Positions 11,616 through 22,688 of a stretch of 64,000 bases of DNA are shown here, piece after piece (within the stretch, counting starts at the first letter, position 1; the number at the start of each line of letters is the position of its first letter). The notes beneath the pieces were generated by a model that did no database searches, was not told the origin of the DNA, and was given only the letters and a program-made list of their open reading frames with translations. Origin of the DNA: Sarcomyxa edulis (Eukaryota > Basidiomycota > Agaricomycetes > Agaricales > Mycenaceae); assembly GCA_009761415.1 (NCBI GenBank), contig QUOL01000005.1:1240001-1304000 (forward strand), read 5' to 3'. The position numbers and the translations under genes are program-made.

Positions 11616-12269
11616 GCGTGTAAACTATCAGAGGGTATCCAGTGGGAGGAGGAGGACCAGCATGGGAAAGTTGAAGGAGGCTCGGCGGTGTCGGCCTGCT
11701 TCATGTCGCCCTCTTATTTTTGGTGGCGCATCGTATCTGTCCGACGTTCCTCAGGCATCACCCAGTGACCGCTGCTGCTGGTGTTGGTATAGCACACATG
11801 TGCACGTCTTTCGCGCATCGCCCTTGTGTCTTCCGTGTCTGGGCACCGGGACCGTCCATTCGATTCCCAGAAGTCTCAGTTTGTGGAGATCATAGCTATA
11901 TAGCTGTTACGATGACCCTCCCAGGGACCAGAATGCATCTAGTTGAGCACTCTTTGCCGACATTTGCTTTACAACGCGACTTTTACCTGTAGACCCCGAC
12001 CCTCTAGGCAAATCGATCTTCGACTCCTGTATATCTGTCTGTCTCATCCTCCGTGACTTCACTGTGCGTCGTTCGGCTCGTATCTCCAAGCTCTGGTATT
12101 CTTAGTGTACAGAATAATGCAGATGTCGCACTTCCAAAAGCCCCGGGACTATCCTTCCTCTCTGCTGGCTCGGAGATGGCAAAACCCACTATGTTAGGAT
12201 CCAATCAAAGCCTTTACATCAGTCGAACTCGGTGTATATCCTTCAACTTCACGGTTTAAAGTACAGCTT
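11616..12269. other. Upstream region of HMG-CoA lyase, no gene seen
   Basis: About 650 bp between the lyase start and satellite array B. Holds the lyase promoter; short open frames here resemble nothing known. Confidence 0.4.
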
Positions 12270-15225
12270 CAGAGCATTTTAAATCTCCTACACAGAAGCC
12301 CTATCCCCCTCCCCAGCCAACTCAAACCCCGCAAAACTCCCTATCCTCCGAAAAACACACTATCCACCCGATCGAGGCTTACCCGATTCCAAAAGGCCCT
12401 ATCCGTCCCATCGGATAACTCGAACTTATCAAACGTACACATATGTATCTCTGTCCACCGAAGAATTTGCAAAAGCCACTATCTATGATCCCAGCCTGCT
12501 CGAGTTCAGCAAAACACACTATCTGCGAGGCGTTTCGTCGTTTCGCCGTCCTGTCTTCATCGCGACTCAATATGTCCCTGTCTTTGAGGAGAATACACTA
12601 TCTGCCCGATCGAGGGCTCACCAAAACCAAAAGGCACTATCCCTCTCGCTCGATAGCTCGAACTTATCAAATATACACATTTACATCTCTGACTACTCTA
12701 GAATTTCCAAAACCCGCTATCTATTCTCCCAGCCTGCTCGGTTTTAGCAAAACACACTATCTGTGGGCGTTTCTCCGTCTTGTCTTCACCCCGACTCAAG
12801 AAACTGCACGTCTTCGAGGAGAATGCACTATCCGCCCGATCGAGGGTTCACCGAAACTAAAAGGCGCTATGCCTCTCGTCCGATAACTCGAAGTTAGCCA
12901 GGATGGCAAATGCCCTATAAATCTGCTCGTACCTACTCTTCTTACAAAGTGCAGAATGGGCCCAGATTTTTTCGAAATAGCCACCACCACCTCCCAGCCA
13001 ACTCGATTTATCAGAACATTCTAATTCTCTTCCCGTCGATGTCTCATCCTCTTGCTACAAACTCACCGGCTATCATAAAGGCTGACTCGGATCCTTGCGA
13101 AATGTCATATCCGTCTTCCTGCCCAACTCGAACCTCGCAAAACACCCTATCCACCCGATGGAGGGTTCAACCGATTTCAAAAGGCCCTATCCGTCCCATT
13201 GGATAACTCGAACCTAGCTGGGACGAAAACGACCTATCGAGTATACACATATACATCCCTGACCACTCAACGATTTCCAAAACCCACTATCCATCATCCC
13301 AGCCAATTTGAGTTTAGCAAAACACACTATCTACAGGTTGTTTCGCCGTCTTGTTCTCTCGGCCTAACTCATAAAGTCCCCGTCTTTGAGGAGAATACGC
13401 TATCCGCCCCATCGAGGCTTTACCAAAACCAAAAGGCCCTATCCGTCGCACTGGATAACTCGAACTTATCAAATCTACACATATGTATCTTTGTCCACCG
13501 AATGATTTTCAAAACCCACTATCTATCCTCCCAGCCTGTTCGGGCTTAGCAAAACACACTATCTGTAGGTTGTTTCGCCGTCTCGTCCTCTCGACCTAAC
13601 TCATAAAGTCCCCGTCTTTGAGGAGAATACACTATTCGCCCGATCGAGGCTTTACCAAAACCAAAAGGCCCTATCCGTCGCACCGGATAACTCGAACTTA
13701 CCAAATCTACACATACGTATCTCTGTCCACCGAATGATTTTCAAAACCCGCTATCTATCCTCCCAGCCTGTTCGGGTTTAGCAAAACACACTATCTGCGA
13801 GGCGTTTCGTCGTTTCGCCGTCTTGTCTTCATCGCGACTCAACATGTCCCTGTCTTTGAGGAGAATACACTATCCCTCTCGCTCGATAGCTCGAACTTAT
13901 CAAATATACACATTTACATCTCTGACCACTCAACGATTTCCAAAACCCGCTATCTATCCTCCCAGCCTGCTCGGGTTTAGCAAAACACACTATCTGTAGG
14001 TCATTTCGCCGACTTGTATTCACCCGAACTCAACAAACGTCACGTCTTCGAGGACAATGCACTATCCGCCCGATCGAGAGTTTACCGAACATCAAAAGGC
14101 CCCATTTCTCTCGTCCGATAGCTCGAACTTAGCTGGGATGGCAAATGCCTTATAAATCTGCTCGTACCTACTCTTCTTACAACTGCAGAATGGGCCCAGA
14201 TTTTTTCGGAAAAGCCACTATACTCCCAGCCAACTCGATCTATCAGGACACCCTGATTCTCTTCCTATCGATGTCTCATCATCTTGCTACAAACTCACCG
14301 GCTATCAGAAAGGCTGACTCGTATCCTTGCGAGATGTCCTATCCGTCTTCCTGCCCAACTGGAAACTCGCAAAACACCCTATCCACCCGATAGAGGGTTC
14401 AACCGATTTCAAAAGGCCCTATCGGTCCCATTGGGTAACTCGAACCTAGCTGGGACGAAAATGACCTATCGAGTATACACATATACATATCTGTTCACCG
14501 AATGATTTTCAAAACCCACTATCTATCCTCCCAGCCCGCTCGAGTTTAGCAAAACACACTATCTACAGGTCGTTTCTCCGTCTTTTCCTCACCACTGACC
14601 CACCAAATCCCTGTCCTTGAGGAAAATACACTATCCGCCCGATCGAGGCTTTACCACAATGGAAAGGCCCTATCCCTCTCGCTCGATAGCTCGAACTTAT
14701 CAGATAGACACATTTACATCTCTGACCACTCAACGATTTCCAAAACCCGCTATCTATCCTCCCAGCCTGTTCGGGCTTAGCAAAACACACTATCTGTATC
14801 TGTAGGTCATTTCGCCGACTTGTCTTCACCCCCAACTCAACAAACTTCACGTCTTCGAGGAGAATGCACTATCCGCCCGATCGAGGGCTCACCGAAATCA
14901 AAAGGCCCTATCCTCCTCGTTGTATAACTCGAACTTAGCTGGGATGGAAAATACTTGTCAAATCCGCTCGTACTCTTCTTTCGAATGCGAAAAAGGCCCA
15001 GATCTTTTGCAAAAGCTACTATCCTCCATCCCAGCCAACTCGAATTTATCAAAACTTCCTATCTTCCTATCCTCTCACTACAAACTCACCAGCTAGTAGA
15101 TGCTGGACTACATAATCCGTTCGGATCCCTGCGAAATGTCCTATCCGTCTTCCCAGCCAACTCGAACTTCGCAAAATACCCTATCCTTGGAAAATAATAC
15201 CCTATCCACTCGATGGAAGGTTCAG
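12270..15225 (+). repeat. Composite satellite array B, ~235-bp units
   Basis: Tandem array with a period of about 232-240 bp (successive GTCTTTGAGGAGAATAC blocks near 13381, 13613 and 13852). Each unit has four CTATC-type motifs, for example GAATACACTATCCGCC, AAGGCCCTATCCGTC, CAAAACCCACTATCTATC and CAAAACACACTATCTG, spaced roughly 40/80/40/73 bp, so it looks built from two related half-units. Variant units with GGGCCCAGATTTTTTCG occur near 12960, 14190 and 15000. Same family as array A (625-1905) but inverted. Spurious reading frames of up to about 147 codons run through it. Confidence 0.9.
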
Positions 15226-15940
15226 GAAGATCTACACTTCCTCGCCTCACTTAGACGGTCTCCACAACCCTCGAGTTCCAGTGTCTTCATCTACGTGCGT
15301 CGTGCCTTGATGGTCCTACTCTCAGAACCGTGGAAGGAACTCCGGACCTCGGTATAGCGAGCCATCCCCGAGGATCCTCTTGGAGATGGGTATGTTATCG
15401 TGAAGGACGCGCCTGGCCTTTGGTTTGACACCACTTCAAATATACTTGGTTTATGGCCGAAAGTGATGATACTGTCGTCAGCTCTGGGTATCGAAACGTT
15501 CCGCCTCAAGCCATTCTTCTAGCCTTAGGAATATTCGAGTACATGCCATAGGATCGCCGTCTTATCTTGACGCTCCTACGTCATCCCGTTGTCTCGGAGG
15601 AACGGTGGTTCTGGCTGATAATGAAGGGCACGTTCGTTGGTCCGGATCTCATAGTACGCTGCGAAAGTGAGTGGCTTTTTCAGGACTCGGGCTCGTCATT
15701 ATTAGCTTACGATGTTATTTCGGTCCAGAGTATACACGAGATACAGGAATTTTGTTTCTACCACCACCACACGAATAGCTCGGATCATGTACTTTGCACC
15801 ATTTATAAATCGTACAGGTAAGCGTCTACGTAGAAAAGTACATATTTTGATAGCAATAGATGCACGGGTGTCGGATCCTGGCAAAGATAGAAAGAGAACG
15901 TCAAGTAAAAAAAGAAATCCGAACTAGTCTTGACTGAGAA
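15226..15940. other. Intergenic, no gene seen
   Basis: Between satellite array B and the VIT transporter stop. Open frames below 85 codons on both strands show no recognisable similarity. Confidence 0.4.
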
Positions 15941-17024
15941 TTATCCTTCCAACGCCTTGACGATGCCGAAAGCAGCACCGGCCGCCACACCACCCACACA
16001 CAGCGTACTAACCGCGCCCCAGACGTATCCATACCCGCCTACAGCAGCGCCAGTCACCCTCGCCTTGACGGCACCGAATATTAGAAGTATGATCCCAGTG
16101 ATGATGGAGGAATAGATGAGGGCGATGTGCGCTCGAGGTATAAAGAAATAGGGTATCAATGGTATTATGCCACCTAGGAGGTATCCCATCCCGATTGTGA
16201 ATGCGGAAATGTATAGGCGGCGCGTTGGGACTTCTTCTGCAGAAATTAAAGTTTTTGTCAGTTTAGCAGTCTCGAAGAGTTGAGCAATGAGCCATAATTG
16301 AGCACGTACCCATCCCTTCTCCGAACTTCATCAAGAACGCGGTGATGCCCACTTCTTTGCTCCACCGCAACTGTGACTCCTCATCGCTACTATCCGACAC
16401 ACTTCCACTCCCCTGGCTATCCATCTCGACGTCCCGCAAAGACTTGGCCACAGACCTGCACGTCTTGTCGTCCACGCCGACCGGTCCCAGAACCGCTCGG
16501 ACCTCCCGTTCTATCTCCCCCGCACAGCTTCTGACAACGCGCGCAGCTGTCTGACGTCGTAGATATCGATAATGGTCTCTTTCAGATTGAGAGGCAAGGA
16601 ATCCGCCAATGCCCATCGAAATGGCGCCGGCAATTAATTCCGCTATGCCACCCAATACTACGAGTTTGGATTCACCGAGTGATGAGAGACCCGCTGTTAG
16701 TGCAAAGGGTACTGTTAGGCCATCAGATAGACCGATAACACTGTGTAGCAGATTAGAAATGTTGTTGTCGATTTTGAGGGAATAAAGTAGTACTCACACG
16801 TCTCGGACGACGTCTGGATCAATGAGAATACGTTCGTCGTCGCCTTTGAGTTCCTTGCAACATATTTCACCAGGTCTATCGTGTCTCGCGCATTTCGCCT
16901 GCAAGGGGGGTAGTAGGGCGTCGCCAGACTCTTCTAAAGACCACACAGGAGGAGCCGAGTTAAGAATGGCAGATCCTCGCTTTGGAAGAGGAACTGAGGG
17001 AGCTGGTGTGTTATCGGAGGACAT
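15941..17024 (-). CDS. VIT/CCC1 family vacuolar iron/manganese transporter, 317 aa
   Basis: Membrane transporter of the Ccc1/VIT1 family, which moves Fe2+ or Mn2+ into the vacuole by proton exchange. The core reads VVIGLSDGLTVPFALTAGLSSLGESKLVVLGGIAELIAGAISMGIGGFLASQSERDHY, split here over an exon join, which is the family signature; two further C-terminal hydrophobic segments follow (YLLGGIIPLIPYFFI; GAAVGGYGYVWGAVSTLCVG). Between them is a cytosolic loop with an acidic Ser-rich insert (SDSSDEES). The N-terminus (about 75 residues) is hydrophilic. Exons: 17024-16798, 16740-16310 and 16236-15941; GT-AG; 318 codons with stop. Confidence 0.9.
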
Positions 17025-17411
17025 TGCGAGGTGTAAAACTGACTGGTATAGTGTATGTGAAAGAAGAGATGAAGAAGGAAAGAATCTGAGGTTCTGTGTA
17101 AATAATGGAGGCTCCTAAAATTACTTTGCCGGCTCATGTTCGGCAAACGCGCTGCTGCTCGATCAGAGCACTGCATGTTACTAATTCTTCCCCAGCCAAT
17201 GCCGACCTCGCCATTTACTAAAATGTGTATTTCATATTCGGTGATTCGCTGTTGCAGCACTTGGCACATGTGCCGCGGTCCTTGAAGCAATCGCGGGGTA
17301 TACAAATACATCTCCCAGCCTCTCCCAGCAGCCTTTGACAGCGCATCGAGATGGCATAGGATATTCGAAGGATATATCATGGAAAAAGATGTCTACCAGT
17401 TACATGGCTCT
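17025..17411. other. Intergenic, VIT promoter / hydrolase 3' end
   Basis: Short gap between two minus-strand genes; nothing specific is recognised. Confidence 0.4.
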
Positions 17412-18828
17412 TTATAGTTTCGCTCTCGCCGCCGCCGCGGTTGAAGTCGAAGTCGACGGATGGCTGAGTAGAGCGTCGCGAATACTCTCAGCCAATAGAC
17501 GAGGTTTCGTTTGACTGATCTGTGTGAGGATGAATTAACACGCGATTTTGGGAGAAACTGCGGTGGTACTCACAAGGTGCCCGGCGCTTTCAACTCTACG
17601 CAATGAGGCCAAATTGTCCACTCCACCGGACGCGTTGTTAGTGAAGTCGTCTTTGATGTTCCTCGCGCTGCATCGACTTCGTCAGGACATAATTCTCTGA
17701 AGTTATCGACGAGAAACTCACACATAATCATCTACTGCACCATAGATGATGTGTACAGGATAGCGCTTGACAAAGGTAGATAGCATGCGGTAAGCACGAG
17801 CGATACCGACCGAATCACGGTAGCATGCCTGTACGACGTCAGAAAGTCAGTGATCAAGGAATACTGCGGCCAAAAAGTGGACGAACTGCTTCTTGAATCT
17901 TGCTACACTTCAAAGTTACGCCTTCAGTCTTGTCAGGATAGTCGGCAGTCGGCAGAGGACGCAAAGCATGCTCCTGATAAGTAACATTTGAGCAGAGAAT
18001 CCCAGATGACAATCTGAAGATAGCTCACGACATAAGCTTCCAAGACTCTAGCATCCCAAGTCTGATACGCAGGTCTGCTCCTAAACAACTTCAGCGCTTC
18101 TTCAGAACTCGGCCAAATGTCACGACGTTTCACAGCACTATCTACGAGGAAATTAGAAGGCCGCCTCAGAAACCTCTGAGCCATTACCATCGGCTCGACA
18201 AGTATGCAGGAAGCATATTTAATGGGTGGATAATACGTGGTCGAAAGCATGCTATCGTCAAGAACGGATGGAAAGTGAGCGTTCGAAAGGTAGCTACCAT
18301 GATATATGTTCTACTCACATAGCAACAGCACCCATGGAGTGCCCTATCCCTACAAGTCTACGCGTGCTGAAATCTACATCAACGCCTGTCCCAAGTCCTG
18401 CAAGAAAGCCGTGAACCGTGCGTCCATATTCCTCCCACCCGACTATTGGATCCATGTCCCGAGAAAGCATATATAAAGAATCAGCGACCGGATAAACATT
18501 GGAGGTATCGGTGACCAGACGTACAGACGGTCTCAAACCCCCATTGGAGCGCCGACTCATTCAAGATAGCTGCATCCCCGTGATTGGGCCCATCTATAGA
18601 CCAAGCCTCTCGTATCTTTAAAGAGTTACCGACAGCCTGATATAGATCCTCGATGGTGGCTTCCCATTCCTCTTTGTGGAAACCCGTAGCATGCGTGAAG
18701 ATCAGCGTCAGTGCGTCCGAATCCGAGAGCCAGGGAGACGACGGATCCCAGTAACGGTTCGCGGTCGTAAGAAATGGATAACCATGTTCTCGGGGGTCGA
18801 ATGTATAGGACTGGTGAGATAATGGCAT
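17412..18828 (-). CDS. Alpha/beta hydrolase with peroxisomal signal (Lpx1-like), 348 aa
   Basis: Serine hydrolase fold: nucleophile elbow GHSMG (after RRLVGI), an Asp candidate in YGAVDD and the catalytic His in ESAGHL near the end. The protein ends RAKL, a good PTS1 tripeptide (AKL), so it is predicted to enter peroxisomes. An N-terminal block (LTLIFTHATGFHKEEWEATIEDL; SIDGPNHGDAA) matches the fungal Lpx1-type lipase/epoxide-hydrolase-like group as I remember it. Seven exons: 18828-18525, 18442-18319, 18251-18029, 17973-17887, 17828-17722, 17667-17574 and 17519-17412; 349 codons with stop. Start chosen at the Met followed by PLSHQSYTF; the frame is open further upstream, but that stretch is the promoter copied in the downstream tandem units. 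Substrate unknown. Confidence 0.85.
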
Positions 18829-19095
18829 CGTATTTGAGAGAGACCCAGAGAGAGAATATGAGCTAGTCAAAGACCGGGTTTGCGGCAGCGTCTTGTATCC
18901 ATCAGGATGCGCGTGATTGCTGCCGGCAAGGGTATTGCGACTCGGACAAGCTGAGACATAGTATACCTTGTGACACAATCGAATTAATCAGTATGTTTTC
19001 TGACATTTCGAGTCGTGAATGCAAGAGGTTGGCAATTGCAAGGAGTCGCTGCTCGTGGTCATGGTGAAAAGTTAATTGTCTTGGAATATATTTTT

Positions 19096-19126
19096 ATCTG
19101 ATAAGATAAGATCTTAGATAAGATCG
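19096..19126. promoter_or_regulatory. GATA-site cluster upstream of the hydrolase
   Basis: Contains GATAAGATAAGATC and GATAAGATC, that is, several HGATAR sites for GATA-type zinc-finger factors, about 270 bp before the hydrolase start. The same block recurs at 21688-21715 and 24428-24454 in the duplicated units, where no hydrolase gene follows. Function is inferred only from the consensus. Confidence 0.45.
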
Positions 19127-19391
19127 AACGCAACTTAGGGAATACTTGGTTGTTTTCGTACTGAGCTCGAAGCAAGGTAAATTCAGCATACACATATACA
19201 TAGGAAATACAACACTATAGTGACAGAGACGAGATAAAGAAGTGCATAGGGTGATGAGATGATGAGATGGGGGTATGGCTATGTAGTAGGTGAGAATAGT
19301 GGCTATTAGTGAAAGTGGCAGCGTAGATCGTGGTTCAAAAGTACTCACCATACACGCGATATATATTGCTCTCGAATCGAAATTTCGAGGT

Positions 19392-19940
19392 CTACAAGAT
19401 GCTAGATTTGCGCACAGCGTTGAACATAGCGTCGACCTTCTCCGAGCTCAAGATGCCCTCTGCCACCGCCGAGTTTAGGACGAGGCGCACCCACTCGTTG
19501 GGCTGCCTTCTAGCTCCATTAGCATCCATGGACTTCAGAACAGAAGTCTCCCAAGCTATTTGACAGAGCTTGTCTCGACGCGTAAGATCCAATGTATCGA
19601 TGTTGAAGGTAAGTGCATAGGCGATGCTACGATCGACGTGCTTTGTTACAGCACCCCAGTTGATGTAGGATACGTTCCCGTGTTGGTCGATATTCTGGAA
19701 CAGTTTGAGTTGACGCGTTAAGGCTTGCCCTTTGAATCCGGCCTTTCCAGCCTTGGGAACCACTGGCCAGCAGATTCTCCACTCAGGAGTGCACAGCGGT
19801 CTCCGAATGACCTCAAACTTGACCATGACGTCGAGAGGGTCGCTGTCTGGGTAGAGAAAAGAGATGTCCGCGGGAGGATGGACCCGGACAGTAGGGGAGA
19901 GGCCATTAAGAAATGATCGGTGCTGGTCGTAAGTCGTCAT
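19392..19940 (-). CDS. Cassette small protein, copy 1, 182 aa, unknown family
   Basis: Single-exon gene of no family I recognise. The N-terminus is FLNGLSPTVRVHPPADISFLYPD, the centre WRICWPVVPKAGKAGF, and a long conserved C-terminal half follows (RQLKLFQNIDQHGNVSYINWGA; LDLTRRDKLCQIAWETSVLKS; EWVRLVLNSAVAEGILSSEKV). No signal peptide or membrane helix; probably a soluble intracellular protein. Start chosen at MTTYDQ because the other copies start at the matching place. It diverges from the kinase at 20428; the start codons are 488 bp apart, and a TATAAAA lies 138 bp upstream (20078-20084). Close homologues at 22137-22688 and 24899-25450. Confidence 0.7.
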   Translation of the reverse strand: MTTYDQHRSFLNGLSPTVRVHPPADISFLYPDSDPLDVMVKFEVIRRPLCTPEWRICWPVVPKAGKAGFKGQALTRQLKLFQNIDQHGNVSYINWGAVTKHVDRSIAYALTFNIDTLDLTRRDKLCQIAWETSVLKSMDANGARRQPNEWVRLVLNSAVAEGILSSEKVDAMFNAVRKSSIL

Positions 19941-20427
19941 GATAGTGCTTGTCTTTGAGTGAGAATGGATGGGTATGAACAATTAATGTCAATGGAGGAT
20001 GAGTGAGGGCAGAGGTTATTGAGGGTGACCGAGTGTCGAGAGAAGAATGTAGTTGAGTAAGAGTGCATCGACTCAGCTTTTATATGCCTGAAAAGCGGCA
20101 TTATGCCACTCTAATTATAGTCGAGATGTCCCGAACTGTGGCCAAGGATGCTTGGGCCTAGCTTGAGCGACGCTTGGTGGTCGCTTTTGAAGGAACGGTG
20201 GAAAAGCTGTGGCATTGTGTCCGCAAAAGGGAATTGACCATTCGATCATGATCGATCATCTCGGGCAAATCTCGGGGACGCGGGACGTATTACTGAATTT
20301 CCAATTGTGAACAAAGCAAGCCTATCCACCATGATCCATCCATTGGCAGATCAGAAAGCCACTCGCACGTCTCTTCCACAATTTCCACTCACAATTTCCA
20401 CATCTTCCGCGAAACTCCCTTTTCCCC
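19941..20427. promoter_or_regulatory. Shared divergent promoter, unit 1
   Basis: Contains a TATA box for the small protein (minus strand, 20078-20084) beside the conserved GAGTGCATCGACTCAG, and the perfect 12-bp palindrome CGATCATGATCG at 20243-20254 preceded by GGCATTGTG. The palindrome is 174 bp before the kinase ATG. All these elements recur in units 2 and 3. Confidence 0.6.
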
Positions 20428-21237
20428 ATGTCAGACGTCTTCAATCCTTCTGAAGATGCTATCAACGCTATGTTGGAGATCATCGACAAATCTACAAAGA
20501 GCCTCATGTACTGCTCCAGAAGTTGGCTGGCAAGGATTGGAAATGGATTGGTGGTGAAGTACGGGTGGAGGGTGTCTCTGAATGAGGCTCGAGCCATGGA
20601 ATACGTCCGAACACACACTACCATCCCTGTCCCAAAGGTCCACATGGTCTTTGTTCGTGAAGAGTACACGTACATCGTGATGGACCTAGTAGAGGGCGAG
20701 ATATTGGCGGAGGCCCCCCTTACCGCAGACAACGTACGCAATGTAGCCATCCAACTATCCCAATATATCGGCGAACTTCGACATCTCGACACGGACCCAC
20801 CTCATACGACCATGGGCGCTTGGCCTTCTGGACCTTACCGTAATGCCATCTTCAAAAGGGGGCTCATGCTTGAGCGAGAACCTGGTCGCGAGTTTGTCTT
20901 CATAGAGCAATTCCATAGCTTCTGGCTTGAATCGCTGCCCATATATTATAGGGTCAGGCATCTCAACCTACTGCGTCTTGGACAAAGTTATCCTATAGTC
21001 CTCTCGCACGGCGATCTCTCTCTGTCGAATATCATTGTGAAGGACGGAAAGATCGCGGGGATAATTGATTGGGAGATGTTTGGCTGGTATCCTGATTTCT
21101 GGGAAATCGTGGCTATCATGAAGCATTGCGGCGTAGTCGAGAATTGGGTCGAAGAAATCGCTGATGCAATTGGAGGATGTCCGAAAGTTGTTGACGAGTA
21201 TTTCAGAATTTTCGCAGATCTGGAAGGTGAACTTTGA
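20428..21237 (+). CDS. APH/choline-kinase-like kinase, copy 1, 269 aa
   Basis: Single-exon protein of the aminoglycoside-phosphotransferase (APH) superfamily. Seen: an ATP-binding Lys in LVVKYGWRV, hinge YIVMDLVEGE, catalytic loop SHGDLSLSN (HGDxxxxN) and metal-binding Asp in GIIDWEMFGW. The length matches the family's compact fungal members, which phosphorylate small molecules or proteins; drug resistance should not be assumed. All active-site residues are present. It is transcribed away from the small-protein gene at 19392-19940 from a shared promoter. Start is the first ATG and is conserved in all copies. Confidence 0.87.
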   Translation: MSDVFNPSEDAINAMLEIIDKSTKSLMYCSRSWLARIGNGLVVKYGWRVSLNEARAMEYVRTHTTIPVPKVHMVFVREEYTYIVMDLVEGEILAEAPLTADNVRNVAIQLSQYIGELRHLDTDPPHTTMGAWPSGPYRNAIFKRGLMLEREPGREFVFIEQFHSFWLESLPIYYRVRHLNLLRLGQSYPIVLSHGDLSLSNIIVKDGKIAGIIDWEMFGWYPDFWEIVAIMKHCGVVENWVEEIADAIGGCPKVVDEYFRIFADLEGEL

Positions 21238-21338
21238 ATTGCTTATCAAACCGTCTGATATTTGTTGACACGCCCAATTGACAGTGTCATAATAACCTAG
21301 AACGGAAATGACTACAGGCCCCTAGTATACGAGTACTG

Positions 21339-21412
21339 TTATCGGTCTACCATGGTGGACAGAATACCACTAGAATAGAAGGTGTCTGCTGTATTCCCTA
21401 CACGGAAGCCGC
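21339..21412 (-). pseudogene. Decayed copy of the VWA8 last exon (unit 1)
   Basis: Minus-strand translation reads GFRVGNTADTFYSSGILSTMVDR then stop, matching GFRVANTADIPSVLRSILSTMVDR of the real VWA8 end (26873-26972). Nothing else of VWA8 is present. It marks the right edge of the duplicated unit. Confidence 0.8.
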
Positions 21413-22136
21413 CACAGTCCAAATCCTGTGGTCAGGACGTCGATGACATGAGCTACTAGGTCAAAGACCGGTTCTGCGGCCACTCCTTGTATCCTCAATG
21501 CGTGATTCTGCGTGATTGCTGCCGACATGAATACTGCGACTCGGGCAAGCTGAGACATAGTATTTTTTGTGTGGCACCACCGAATCAATCAACAGGTTTG
21601 TCTACGTTTCGAGTCTTGAATGCAAGAGGAGTCGCTGCTGTGGTCATTGTGAAGCTCTTGTCTCGGACCAAATGGAAAACATTGTCTCTGATAAGATAAG
21701 ATCTTGCTAAGATCGAATGCCACTTAGGACACACTTTGTCGTTTTCTTAGCAGGGTAGATTCAGCATACACATATACATATGACATACAACACTATAATA
21801 ACAGAGGCGAGATAGAGGAGTGCATAGGGTAATGAGATGACGGAGGTATGGCGTCTAGTAGGCATATGCCATACAACACTATAATAACAGAGGCGAGATG
21901 GAGGACTGCATAGGGTAGGAGATGATAGTGCATAGGGTGATGAGATGATAGTGCATAGGGTGATGAGATGATAGTGCATAGGGTGATGAGATGATAGTGC
22001 ATAGAGTGATGAGATGATGGAGGTATGACATCTAGTAGAGATGAAAATAGTGGCTATTAATGGAAGTGGCGGCGTAAAGCGTTGGAGAGAACTCACCGTA
22101 CGTGGGGGTCGCCATTGAATCGTAAAGTAGGGGTCT
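21413..22136. other. Junction and orphan hydrolase promoter, unit 1/2
   Basis: From 21448 on, the sequence copies the hydrolase 5' region (AAAGACCGG; CTGAGACATAGTA; the GATA cluster at 21688-21715) but no hydrolase gene follows; the VWA8 exon relic sits there instead. About 35 bp of filler joins the two. The minisatellite at 21895-22020 follows. Confidence 0.7.
21895..22020. repeat. 23-bp minisatellite, unit 2
   Basis: About five copies of a 23-bp repeat, GTGCATAGGGTGATGAGATG plus ATA, with starts at 21928, 21951, 21974 and 21997. It lies downstream of the small-protein gene. Unit 1 has a single copy near 19240-19270. Confidence 0.9.
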
Positions 22137-22688
22137 CTACAAGAGACTAGATCTGCGTACAGCGCTCAAGACAGTGTCGACCTTCTCTGAGCTCAAGATG
22201 CCCTGTGCCACTGCCGAGTCTAAAACGAGGCGCACCCATTCTCCAGGCCGCCTTCTAGGTCCGTAAGCATCCATGGACTTGAGGACAGAAGTCTCATAAG
22301 CTATTTGACAGAGCTGGTCTCGACGCGTAAGATCCAGTGTGTCAATGTCAAAGGTGAGAGCATAGGCGATGCTGCGATCGACGTGCTTTGTTACAGCACC
22401 CCAGTTAATGTAGGATACATTTCCGTGTTGGTCGATATTCTGGAACAGCTTGAGCTGACGTGTTAGATCTTGATCCTTGAACCCGGCCTTTCCGGCCTTG
22501 GGGAGCACCTTCCAGCAGATCCTCCAATCAGCACGAGTGCTAAATGGCATCTGCACAACCTCGAGCTTGACCATAACTTCCATCGGGTCGCTATCAGGGT
22601 AAAGGAACGATATGTCCGCGGGAGGATGGACCCGGACAGTAGGGGAGAGGCCATTGAGAAATGATCGCTGCTGTTGCTCGCAAGTCAT
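22137..22688 (-). CDS. Cassette small protein, copy 2, 183 aa, unknown family
   Basis: Paralogue of the 19392-19940 gene, nearly identical in the first 35 residues and in the C-terminal half, but different in the middle (EVVQMPFSTRADWRICWKV). The frame is intact and the start ATG is at the equivalent site. A TATAAAA lies 151 bp upstream (22839-22845). Family and function are unknown. Conservation of an open frame after duplication suggests it is still under selection or that the duplication is recent. Confidence 0.7.
   Translation of the reverse strand: MTCEQQQRSFLNGLSPTVRVHPPADISFLYPDSDPMEVMVKLEVVQMPFSTRADWRICWKVLPKAGKAGFKDQDLTRQLKLFQNIDQHGNVSYINWGAVTKHVDRSIAYALTFDIDTLDLTRRDQLCQIAYETSVLKSMDAYGPRRRPGEWVRLVLDSAVAQGILSSEKVDTVLSAVRRSSLL

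Larger units (their letters stand above)
18858..21447. repeat. Tandem cassette unit 1
   Basis: First of three direct repeats of about 2.6-2.8 kb. It begins about 30 bp before the hydrolase start codon and holds the hydrolase promoter, the small-protein gene (minus), the kinase gene (plus) and a decayed VWA8 last exon. It is shorter than units 2 and 3, partly because it lacks the expanded 23-bp minisatellite. Confidence 0.85.

Noticed and set aside
12443..12886. Reading frame of about 147 codons and similar ones within satellite array B
   Set aside because: They follow the repeat period, have low-complexity repetitive translations and appear in several frames at once.
625..15225. CRISPR-like arrays
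   Set aside because: The repeats are degenerate, long and nested without unique spacers of constant size, and the organism is a fungus.
18829..18978. Upstream start for the alpha/beta hydrolase
   Set aside because: The extra 50 residues are encoded by the segment copied as orphan promoter in the tandem units. The inner Met gives the normal domain start.
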